A stretch of 7,142 bases of DNA, from contig CAZGRL010000164.1 of NCBI GenBank assembly GCA_964528155.1, forward strand, positions 1 to 7,142, read 5' to 3'. The stretch's first letter is position 1. The number at the start of each line of letters is the position of its first letter. Shown here one piece after another: positions 1-5,809 of this stretch. The position numbers were made by a program, and so were the translations under genes. Below the pieces are notes generated by a model. The model was not told the DNA's origin. It made no database searches and worked only from the letters and a program-made list of their open reading frames with translations. Origin of the DNA: G001797105 sp964528155 (GTDB taxonomy: Bacteria; Chloroflexota; Anaerolineae; Anaerolineales; E44-bin32).

Positions 1-1316
1 TCCTTCAGCCTGCGAGGGCCAAAGCTCATATACTTGAGGTAGATATGTTCATTGTCATAGCCCACGGGTCGACACACCCACTTTGTCCTTATGGGCGTTT
101 CTGTCATTTTGTGCTGCGATTGAGCTACAACGAGCTCGCCATAGATAGGGTCAACAATTGGAGTGAAAATCCCTCTGTCAAACCAGTTGGCTTCGTGCAC
201 GGTTTCCTCAGGGGTACAAACGGGTGCCACCACCGGGGTGATGGGCGCCAGACGCCCGTTCCTGGCGTATTCCACAGACATGGCCACCAGTTCCTCATTG
301 GTGTACTTGCGTGTTTCAGCAAAGACCAACGACGCCCATTTCAATTGCTCCTCTTTTTCCGAGAACACCGCCAGGTCTTCCCACTTCGCAGCGCCCCACT
401 CGTCCCATTTCCCCACCATGTCAGCAAAGGCTTGCCACATCTCCAATCTCAAGGCGCCCAGAAAGACGGCACCATCTTTGGTCGGTGCGAAGCAGTATAG
501 CCACCCGGCCGTGTTCAGATTGCCAAAACGCTCATTAATGACCCCTGCGCCCTGATACCAAATCGCTGCCCAGTCCTCTATAGAAGCATAGGATTCAGCT
601 GAGGCAACATCCAACGCCTGTCCTTCCCCGGTCATTTCTCTCCAATGCAAGGCAGCCAAGATGCCCACTGTCATCATGGTTCCCGCCTGGATCCAGCCTA
701 TCCAGGGTCCAGCCTTGGTGGGAATGGCCCAGGGACAGTCGTCGTAGGACTTGCCTTCCGGCATCATCTCCCCCGTGTCATATTGCGCTCCCGATCTGGC
801 CTGGATGATGTTGTCGTAGTCTGACATCCGGCTGGTGCTCATGGGTCCGAACTGCCCAAATGCTGTAATGGAAGCGAATATCAACCTGGGATTAATCTCA
901 CTCAACTGTTCATAGCCAACACCCCAATCGTGCATGAGCCCCGGTCGGTAGGTCTCGATCAGCACGTCCACCTGACTTGCCAGACCTTTGAGAATCTCTC
1001 TTGCCTGCGGATGTTCAAGGTTTAGCGTAATATGGAACTTGTCCCTACCCTCCGTCAAGTAGTTAAGACCTTCACCTTTGTGAAGTATCCCGTAGGGAGT
1101 GCACGTCCTGATGAAATCCCCTTCCGGGGGTTCCAGCCTCAGGACTTCAGCGCCAAATTCGGCTAACATGGAAGAGCAGTAACATCCCGCAAAGCTCTTG
1201 TAGCTCAAGTCCAACACGCTGATATCATCCAGGGCCTCGGCCCTGGACTGCGCAATCCTCGGGTCATCCCTTTCCCTTACCCATTCTTCCCAAATAGATT
1301 CTTCCATACCAGTCAT
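1..1316 (-). CDS. CaiB/BaiF class III CoA-transferase, C-terminus cut by window edge
   Basis: The frame is open from 1316 to the left edge (438 codons, no stop), so only the last residues are missing; the upstream paralogue has 445. Class III CoA-transferases move CoA between carboxylic acids in the cytoplasm. Family signs are an N-terminal Rossmann-like part (DISVLDLSY, then LAEFGAEVLRLEPPEGD around 51-67), ETYRPGLMHDWGVGYEQL near 121-138, AFGQFGP near 152-158, GILAALHWREMTGEGQ near 218-233, and RPVGYDNEHI near the end. The catalytic Asp expected about ten residues before GILAAL is Trp208, so by itself this chain should lack the acyl-anhydride nucleophile. ATG 1316 is chosen because AAAGGCGG lies just upstream; ATG 1307 is in frame and also possible. 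It follows the paralogue by 35 nt, so co-expression and a heteromer are likely. The substrate is unknown. Confidence 0.88.
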   Translation of the reverse strand, partial: MTGMEESIWEEWVRERDDPRIAQSRAEALDDISVLDLSYKSFAGCYCSSMLAEFGAEVLRLEPPEGDFIRTCTPYGILHKGEGLNYLTEGRDKFHITLNLEHPQAREILKGLASQVDVLIETYRPGLMHDWGVGYEQLSEINPRLIFASITAFGQFGPMSTSRMSDYDNIIQARSGAQYDTGEMMPEGKSYDDCPWAIPTKAGPWIGWIQAGTMMTVGILAALHWREMTGEGQALDVASAESYASIEDWAAIWYQGAGVINERFGNLNTAGWLYCFAPTKDGAVFLGALRLEMWQAFADMVGKWDEWGAAKWEDLAVFSEKEEQLKWASLVFAETRKYTNEELVAMSVEYARNGRLAPITPVVAPVCTPEETVHEANWFDRGIFTPIVDPIYGELVVAQSQHKMTETPIRTKWVCRPVGYDNEHIYLKYMSFGPRRLK

Positions 1317-1351
1317 CCTGGCCGCCTTTCGTTGACGTAGCGAAGTCGGAT

Positions 1352-2689
1352 TCAATCTCTGGACATGATCAGCCCGGCGCTGCCATCCCAGTCAGGAGGT
1401 GGTCGACGCCCTCGCACGTCCGCCCATTTGCCCAAAGCCCCGCACTCATACAATTGTCTAATCTCGTCTTCGCTCTTACCCAGACAATTTGTCATTACAT
1501 ATTCGTTGTCAAAGCCCACGGGCCTGATCGTCCAACTTACCCTCGGTGGTGTCTTGGACATCATCACGGGGAATTCATAATCCAGGAACTCACCAATGAG
1601 AGGGTCATCGACCTCCGCCACAAAGCCGCGCTCGCGGAAATGCTGATCCTCCACAACATCCTTGATTGTGTAGAGCCGAGACGCGGCAAAGCCGTACTTT
1701 TCAGCCAAAGCCTCGACCTCCTCGGGGGTCTGGGTTCTCGCCCAATCGGCAATGATACTGAGAATCTCAGTGGCGTTCTCCTCCTGTAATCGGGTTAAGT
1801 GGTCTTTGAATCTGGGATCATCGGCGAGTTCGGATCTGTTCATTGCCATACATAAGCCCCTGAACTCTTCTGGATCTGGCGCGGCGAGGGCCACGAACCT
1901 GCCATCAGCGCAGTAGAATGTGTCGGCAGGACATATCGATACATCCCTGTTTCCCGCTGGCATGGCCGTCTTGCCGGTGATCTGCTGGTAAGGCCAGATC
2001 CAGGACATCGTCCGCATGATGCTCTCACTCTGCGACAACTCGATGTACTGCCCCTTCCCGGTCCTATCCCGATAATGGAGGGCAGCCAAAACGGCGACCT
2101 CACCCAGCAATGCGCCATAGCTGTCGCAAATGTATAAACGGTTTTTAAGCGGGCGCTGTCCGGGGAAACTCGACACCCAGGCATATCCGGACATTGCCTG
2201 AGCCGCGCCGTCGTTGCTGGGTCTATTCTCCCTCGCATGCTGGCCCCACTGGCCAAATCCGGTCTTGGAGATGTAGATAATGCCGGGGTTGATCTCCTTG
2301 ATTTGTCGGTAGCCAATATTCCAACGTTCCATCACGCCCGGTCTTTGATTCTCTTCAATAATGTCAGCCCTGGCTGCGAGTTCCCGAAATACCTCTTGGG
2401 CTTCCGTTTTATGCAAATCCAAACCCATCCAATACTTATTCGGGTTAGGCCGTATAAATGAGGTGTTCTGCTCCTCCTTGAAGAAATAGCCAAAGGGGAC
2501 CAAGCTACGCAAAGTGTCCCCCAGTGGCGGCATTTCACACTTGATTACTTCAGCTCCCAGTCTCGACAAGAAACCCGGCCCGGAAGGACCCAGCACGAGA
2601 GTACACACCTCAAGCACGCGGATGCCTCTCAATGGAGTTGGCTTGGAGTGCTTCTTCTCTGTGTAGTCCTTCCATGTGGTCTCGGACAT
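1352..2689 (-). CDS. CaiB/BaiF class III CoA-transferase, catalytic Asp present
   Basis: This complete 445-residue protein has the usual family length or slightly more. Visible family features are GIRVLEVCTLVLGPSGPGFLSRLGAEVIKCEMP (22-54), ENQRPGVMERWNIGYRQIKEINP (113-135), GFGQWG (144-149), and the segment ICDSYG (187-192) followed by VLAALHYRDRTGKGQ (200-214). D189 aligns with the catalytic aspartate of formyl-CoA transferase, which forms the aspartyl-CoA thioester. The C-terminal domain has RPVGFDNEYV, a tail shared with the downstream paralogue. The start at 2689 is preceded by AGAAAGGA at about 11 nt. The gene lies 103 nt after the MoaF-like gene and 35 nt before the second CoA-transferase. 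The family is clear, but substrate cannot be read from sequence; an aromatic or alkyl succinate-type acid, bile acid or other carboxylate are all possible. Confidence 0.93.
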   Translation of the reverse strand: MSETTWKDYTEKKHSKPTPLRGIRVLEVCTLVLGPSGPGFLSRLGAEVIKCEMPPLGDTLRSLVPFGYFFKEEQNTSFIRPNPNKYWMGLDLHKTEAQEVFRELAARADIIEENQRPGVMERWNIGYRQIKEINPGIIYISKTGFGQWGQHARENRPSNDGAAQAMSGYAWVSSFPGQRPLKNRLYICDSYGALLGEVAVLAALHYRDRTGKGQYIELSQSESIMRTMSWIWPYQQITGKTAMPAGNRDVSICPADTFYCADGRFVALAAPDPEEFRGLCMAMNRSELADDPRFKDHLTRLQEENATEILSIIADWARTQTPEEVEALAEKYGFAASRLYTIKDVVEDQHFRERGFVAEVDDPLIGEFLDYEFPVMMSKTPPRVSWTIRPVGFDNEYVMTNCLGKSEDEIRQLYECGALGKWADVRGRRPPPDWDGSAGLIMSRD

Positions 2690-2792
2690 GGCAACGCGCG
2701 TCCTTTCTATCTCTGAGACGGCCCGGTCGCTGACGGACGGACGAGACGCCTGCGCCTACCCAACGCTGTCAGTGCGAGCAATCGCACACGGC
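2690..2792 (-). other. spacer with a small hairpin between MoaF-like and CoA-transferase genes
   Basis: This 103-nt spacer is the longest fully sequenced one in the window. It contains a perfect 6-bp inverted repeat (GTGCGA and TCGCAC with a 4-nt loop) at 2772-2787, just after the MoaF-like stop codon. No T-tract follows it on the minus strand, so it is not a convincing intrinsic terminator. The AGAAAGGA ribosome binding site of the CoA-transferase lies at the other end. I see no clear sigma70 promoter. The GC shift of the window occurs around here. Confidence 0.3.
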
Positions 2793-3581
2793 TCACACCG
2801 GCTGCATATCGGGAGGATAGAAGGCCACCGACAACTTGCGGATGAGAGCGCCCGCAGGTGTATTCGCGATGGCTCCGTCTTCACCAATGGCAAAGAATTT
2901 ACCGGTCGATCTCATTTGATCCCAGTTATAGAAGAACACGGTGGAGACAGGAAGTCCGAATTCGCGAAAGGCGAACACGTACTGATTGTCGTCGAACCTG
3001 TAAACGGTAGCCAGGTCGACATCGCTCTCCCCGCGCAACGGCCCGACAATGCATTGCCAGGCGTATCGCCTCGAACTCAGGTAGATATGTTCGAAGCATT
3101 GCGTAGGGCTGTAGATGTAGAGCCCTCGCAAGCCGATCAGGTCACGCGTGGGGGCAGGCGTACGCCCCGTCGGCGGAACGGCCGGGTCCCCGAGCCGGCC
3201 GGCGGAGAAGTCATGGAGCGCCCGGGGTTCTTGTCCGACCTCGCCTTCGCGCATGATCGTGCGGATACCGAGCACCTGTCGTGTTTGGGTGTTAACGATA
3301 AAGGTTTGCGACTGACGTGGCTGGTGGGCAAAAGTCATGTCAATAAAATGTGTTTGTGGCGCCACTTCCACCACCTCGCACCAATCCCTACCGCGCTCGC
3401 CGCCGCTCTGCCAGGCAACCTGGTTGCGATCCAGGAACTCAAGCTCGAAAGATGCCCCCGTGTCGAGCGTGATCGTCATCGTCTGATGGACCAGCGCGGC
3501 GGTCGGGGGAAGCCGATGGGTCGCCACCTCCGATGCATAGTCCTCGTACTTGTAGTCCGGCTCGCCTTCTCGCTGTGGCAT
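2793..3581 (-). CDS. MoaF-like two-domain protein
   Basis: The 262-residue protein resembles MoaF-family proteins, which pair an N-terminal and a C-terminal lipocalin-like barrel domain. The N-terminal domain covers about 33-108 (MTITLDTGASFELEFLD, then HFIDMTF and SQTFIVNTQT). The C-terminal domain covers about 147-236, with the characteristic run LYIYSPTQCFEHIYL (154-168), then RRYAWQC, FDDNQYVFAFRE (196-207) and MRSTGKFFAIG (223-233). MoaF was named from a molybdenum-cofactor operon, but its biochemical role is not settled and no other moa gene is present here. The neighbours, an SDR 28 nt upstream and CoA-transferases downstream, suggest a role tied to a CoA-ester or small hydrophobic ligand rather than cofactor synthesis; that is inference. 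The start is firm: AGGAGGT sits 6 nt before ATG 3581. There is no signal peptide or membrane segment. Confidence 0.85.
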   Translation of the reverse strand: MPQREGEPDYKYEDYASEVATHRLPPTAALVHQTMTITLDTGASFELEFLDRNQVAWQSGGERGRDWCEVVEVAPQTHFIDMTFAHQPRQSQTFIVNTQTRQVLGIRTIMREGEVGQEPRALHDFSAGRLGDPAVPPTGRTPAPTRDLIGLRGLYIYSPTQCFEHIYLSSRRYAWQCIVGPLRGESDVDLATVYRFDDNQYVFAFREFGLPVSTVFFYNWDQMRSTGKFFAIGEDGAIANTPAGALIRKLSVAFYPPDMQPV

Positions 3582-3587
3582 GGCCCA

Positions 3588-3594
3588 ACCTCCT
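3588..3594 (-). promoter_or_regulatory. strong Shine-Dalgarno site of MoaF-like gene
   Basis: On the minus strand the bases read AGGAGGT, a near-perfect anti-16S match, 6 nt before ATG 3581. It lies inside the 28-nt spacer after the SDR stop, so it fixes the start and supports co-transcription with the SDR gene. It is the best ribosome binding site in the window. Confidence 0.8.
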
Positions 3595-3609
3595 GTGAAG
3601 GATCCCTAC

Positions 3610-4431
3610 TCACACCCCCCACATCACGCCGACCTTCGTCAGCGCCGCTCCAGCGACATCCACGACCGCCGCCCCTCCGTCGATCAGGAGAACGGCTCCG
3701 GTCATGAACGTGGAATCATCACTGGCGAGGTAGCTGCAGATGCCGCCGATCTCCCTGGGATCGGCGGTCCGCCGGAGAGGGATCATCGAGGAGATGGACG
3801 CAAAGACCCCATCCAGGTCGGTCCCGAGCGCCTCGGCGAGCGGAGTGAGCGACAGTTCGAGCATCGCAGTCCGGGTCCCGCCCGGACAGACGGCGTTGCA
3901 TCGGATCCTGGCCGGGCCGAAATCCAGCGCGACCTGCTGGGTGAGCATGATGAGGCCCGCCTTCGACGCGCAGTAGGCGGGCATGCCAGGGAGGCAGCGC
4001 AGGCCCCCCAGGGAGGCGATATTGATGATCGAACCGCCGCCGCCCTTCGTCATGTGCGGTATGGTCGCCTTCATCATATGCATCGGGCCAGTGAGGTTCG
4101 TTTCGAGAACTCTGTGCCAGAGGTCCAGATCGACATCCACAACGGTTGTACCTCCCGGATCGATCGCTGCGTTGTTGACCAGCACGTCGAGTTTGCCGCC
4201 GAAACCGAGCGCCGTCTCGACCATTTGCTGGGCGTCTTCGATCCGGGTCACATCGCCGGGGCACGTCACCACCGTCCCCGCCGGCAACGATCGGGCCATA
4301 TTGTCCAGGACCTCCTGGCGGCGACCGGTGATGCAGATCCGCGCTCCGTCCGCAACAAAGCGCTCGGCGATCGAGGCGCCGATGCCCGTACCCGCGCCGG
4401 TGATCAGCGCGACCTTCCCGTCTAGTCTCAT
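3610..4431 (-). CDS. short-chain dehydrogenase/reductase (classical SDR)
   Basis: A 273-residue NAD(P)-dependent oxidoreductase. The nucleotide-binding motif TGAGTGIG is at 11-18, GDV at 59-61, NNAA at 86-89, Asn112, Ser140, and the catalytic YCASK at 153-157, followed by CPGG (182-185) and a late DGG (251-253). The complete Asn-Ser-Tyr-Lys set indicates an active enzyme. TGRR at 35-38 after the second strand hints at NADP(H), but this is weak. The last 20 residues extend beyond the usual SDR end. ATG 4431 is chosen over ATG 4461 because AAGGAG lies 7 nt before it and the protein then begins with the typical MRLDGKVALITG. The likely reaction is oxidation of a secondary alcohol or hydroxyacyl-CoA, or the reverse; the substrate is not deducible. 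Its neighbours are DsrC-like (78 nt upstream) and MoaF-like (28 nt downstream), on the same strand. Confidence 0.95.
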   Translation of the reverse strand: MRLDGKVALITGAGTGIGASIAERFVADGARICITGRRQEVLDNMARSLPAGTVVTCPGDVTRIEDAQQMVETALGFGGKLDVLVNNAAIDPGGTTVVDVDLDLWHRVLETNLTGPMHMMKATIPHMTKGGGGSIINIASLGGLRCLPGMPAYCASKAGLIMLTQQVALDFGPARIRCNAVCPGGTRTAMLELSLTPLAEALGTDLDGVFASISSMIPLRRTADPREIGGICSYLASDDSTFMTGAVLLIDGGAAVVDVAGAALTKVGVMWGV

Positions 4432-4476
4432 CCCTGGTCTCCTTCCCGGCTGGGCCCACACGATACGATAGACGCT

Positions 4477-4510
4477 CGACGCCGAGGTGCGTCGCCTGCC
4501 GCCTTGCGGC
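4477..4510 (-). other. two adjacent inverted repeats between DsrC-like and SDR genes
   Basis: Directly after the DsrC-like stop there is a 5-bp stem GCCGC/GCGGC with a 3-nt loop (4498-4510, overlapping the last base of the stop codon). Next is a 6-bp stem CGACGC/GCGTCG with a 6-nt loop (4477-4494). Neither is followed by a T-tract, so intrinsic termination is doubtful. They could attenuate or protect mRNA ends between the redox and the catabolic genes, or be chance in a GC-rich spacer. Confidence 0.3.
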
Positions 4511-4827
4511 TAAACGTACCCCGTGAGTTTCGGCACGCCGGCCCATTTGCATGCCGAGTTGGCGGGTCCCTGCGGGAAGAGCTCATAGAGACCCTTCAGG
4601 TTGAAGCCGGTGGTCTTGGTCAGCCTTCGGATCATCGGGCAAATCCCATTCTGCAAGTAGTAACCCCGCGGGTAGCGGATGACGATCCAATGATCTTCGG
4701 ACAGTTCCGTGACGCCTTCGAGGGCGGCATAGGCCAGGGCGACGCCTTCATTCCATCCGTCGGTCTCCTGCAATAATCCCTTCTCTTCGACTTCGTACCT
4801 GGCTCCGCCGAGCTCCAGTTTAGGGAT
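4510..4827 (-). CDS. DsrC-family sulfur/thiol carrier lacking the penultimate Cys
   Basis: The 105-residue product matches DsrC closely: YEVEEKGLLQETDGWNEGVA (11-30), LSEDHWIVIR (42-51), GICPMIRRLTKTTGFNLKGLYELFP (61-85) and the C-terminal arm GPANSACKWAGVPKLTGYV (87-105). DsrC carries sulfur or a disulfide between DsrAB and the DsrK-type heterodisulfide reductase using two arm cysteines. C93 is present, but the penultimate Cys104 is Tyr (TAC instead of TGC), and PKPTG has become PKLTG, each one base from the norm. TusE proteins show the opposite loss. No ATG, GTG or TTG fits the expected start. ATC 4827 has AAAGGG 6 nt upstream and gives exactly the length I recall for Desulfovibrio DsrC; an in-frame ATG at 4953 would add 42 basic residues overlapping the preceding gene. 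The HdrD/DsrK-like gene immediately upstream is the classical partner. It may be a variant carrier, decayed, or misread. Confidence 0.82.
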   Translation of the reverse strand: MPKLELGGARYEVEEKGLLQETDGWNEGVALAYAALEGVTELSEDHWIVIRYPRGYYLQNGICPMIRRLTKTTGFNLKGLYELFPQGPANSACKWAGVPKLTGYV

Positions 4828-4900
4828 GGGTGACCCTTTCTTCAGAGATGCAAGGCTTCCTGCCAGAACTGCTCCAGCGAGAATCCGCCTCCGCCTGCGG

Positions 4901-5440
4901 CTACACCTGCCATTCCAGGAAGGGACGCCGGATCTCGACCATGGCGTTGACAATCAATTCGGCCAGACCACCGAAGTTGATCCCAAGCCTTTCGCGAGCG
5001 CCATACCGCTCGAACAGGTGCCTGAACTGCAAGATGCAGTTCAGGCACGGTGCGTACACGTACTTCTTCACCTCCGGGCCGGGCTCATCCGCGAAGGCTT
5101 CCAGGATCTGTTGGAACTTGAGTCGTCCGGCAACGTTCACCCTCCAGTCCGTGAAGTTCGTTTGGGTCATCACGCTGAGCCCCCCGCCGCCACAGCAGTA
5201 GTTGTCTACGCCGTGAGGGGTCATCTCACGGAATTGAGGGCACAGATAGCGCAGTCTCCTCCGCTGTGTTTCGACAATGCCGAGGCTGCGGACGATCTTG
5301 CAGGGATCGTGCAGGGTCACAGGGAAGTCGTTTCGGGACGGGTCGAAACGGATCTTGCCCGAGAAGACCAGCTTTTCCAGGAACGAAATCATGCACTCTC
5401 TGGGGATGTTCAGACCTCCGATGAGGATCCGATCCGCCAC
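4901..5440 (-). CDS. C-terminal fragment of HdrD/DsrK-like protein (CCG domain)
   Basis: From a possible GTG start at 5440, or directly after the amber codon at 5459, this segment encodes a complete cysteine-rich CCG domain. It contains LHDPCKIVRS, then NYCCGGGGLSV, then APCLNCILQF, in the order and spacing of the HdrB/HdrD catalytic site that binds the non-cubane [4Fe-4S] cluster and reduces disulfides. All expected cysteines of this second CCG motif are present. The GTG has no obvious ribosome binding site and the N-terminal residues continue the homology seen before the stop, so this is better read as the end of the interrupted gene than as a separate gene. It ends with TAG at 4901, 73 nt before the ATC start of the DsrC-like gene. 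Confidence 0.75.
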   Translation of the reverse strand: MADRILIGGLNIPRECMISFLEKLVFSGKIRFDPSRNDFPVTLHDPCKIVRSLGIVETQRRRLRYLCPQFREMTPHGVDNYCCGGGGLSVMTQTNFTDWRVNVAGRLKFQQILEAFADEPGPEVKKYVYAPCLNCILQFRHLFERYGARERLGINFGGLAELIVNAMVEIRRPFLEWQV

Positions 5441-5458
5441 CGAGATGAGCGCCTTGTC

Positions 5459-5809
5459 CTAGTGCCCGCACTGCCCCATGACGATCTTCTTGACGCCCAG
5501 CTTCCGGGCAATCTGGGCGTGCCTGATGGCGATTCTGCCGAGCTGAACGTCGTCATGGAAGAGGCCGTAGTTGACTCCGTCGTACCCCGGCGGCTCGGCC
5601 GACAAAGTCCAGTTGATGCCGGCCGCCTGGCAGAGGATCGATAGCGCCGTCGGACTCTCCGGAAACGCGGGGATGTCGCCAGCGCTGTGGATCAGAAGGA
5701 CGTCGGTCCCTTGCCGGTCCCAGGGTGTATAGATCGGCATGCCGGCGGTTTCGGCGAAATCCTCGTCCAGGAACTGGATGTTGTCCCTGGCAACTCGAGA
5801 GCCTATCCC
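5459..5809 (-). CDS. central fragment of HdrD/DsrK-like protein
   Basis: After the frameshift the reading frame continues with SRVARDNIQFLDEDFAE, then DVLLIHSAGDIPAFPE, AAGINWTLSAEPPGYDGVNYG written in two adjoining stretches, and LGVKKIVMGQCGH before TAG. This matches the first, degenerate CCG-type domain of DsrK-like proteins, where the CGH motif is normally followed without interruption by the helix leading to the second CCG domain. No usual start codon with a ribosome binding site lies at its beginning; an ATG at 5971 opens the same frame, but the residues it adds (HAVPPPHAVVPDGRR and onward) are an out-of-frame reading of the N-terminal segment. It is therefore not an independent gene. 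Confidence 0.65.
   Translation of the reverse strand, partial: GIGSRVARDNIQFLDEDFAETAGMPIYTPWDRQGTDVLLIHSAGDIPAFPESPTALSILCQAAGINWTLSAEPPGYDGVNYGLFHDDVQLGRIAIRHAQIARKLGVKKIVMGQCGH

Noticed and set aside
45..555. Plus-strand frames over the left CoA-transferase
   Set aside because: The minus strand is continuously open from 1316 to the edge with clear CaiB/BaiF motifs, so these are shadows.
37..3092. Identical 14-base string at 37-50 and 3079-3092
   Set aside because: Both copies encode EHIYL in unrelated proteins (CoA-transferase and MoaF-like); a chance match, not a repeat element.
2676..3707. 343-codon open frame on the plus strand
   Set aside because: It is antisense to the MoaF-like gene, which has clear domain motifs and a strong ribosome binding site; the plus-strand translation shows no recognisable domain and is rich in Arg and Pro as expected for a shadow frame in GC-rich DNA.
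3719..4552. 277-codon minus-strand frame overlapping the SDR
   Set aside because: It is a shifted reading of the SDR gene; its residues are Arg-, Gly- and His-rich and without SDR motifs.
4826..5644. 272-codon plus-strand frame opposite the interrupted HdrD-like gene
   Set aside because: It is long only because of codon bias on the opposite strand; the minus strand carries the CCG-domain motifs across the whole stretch.
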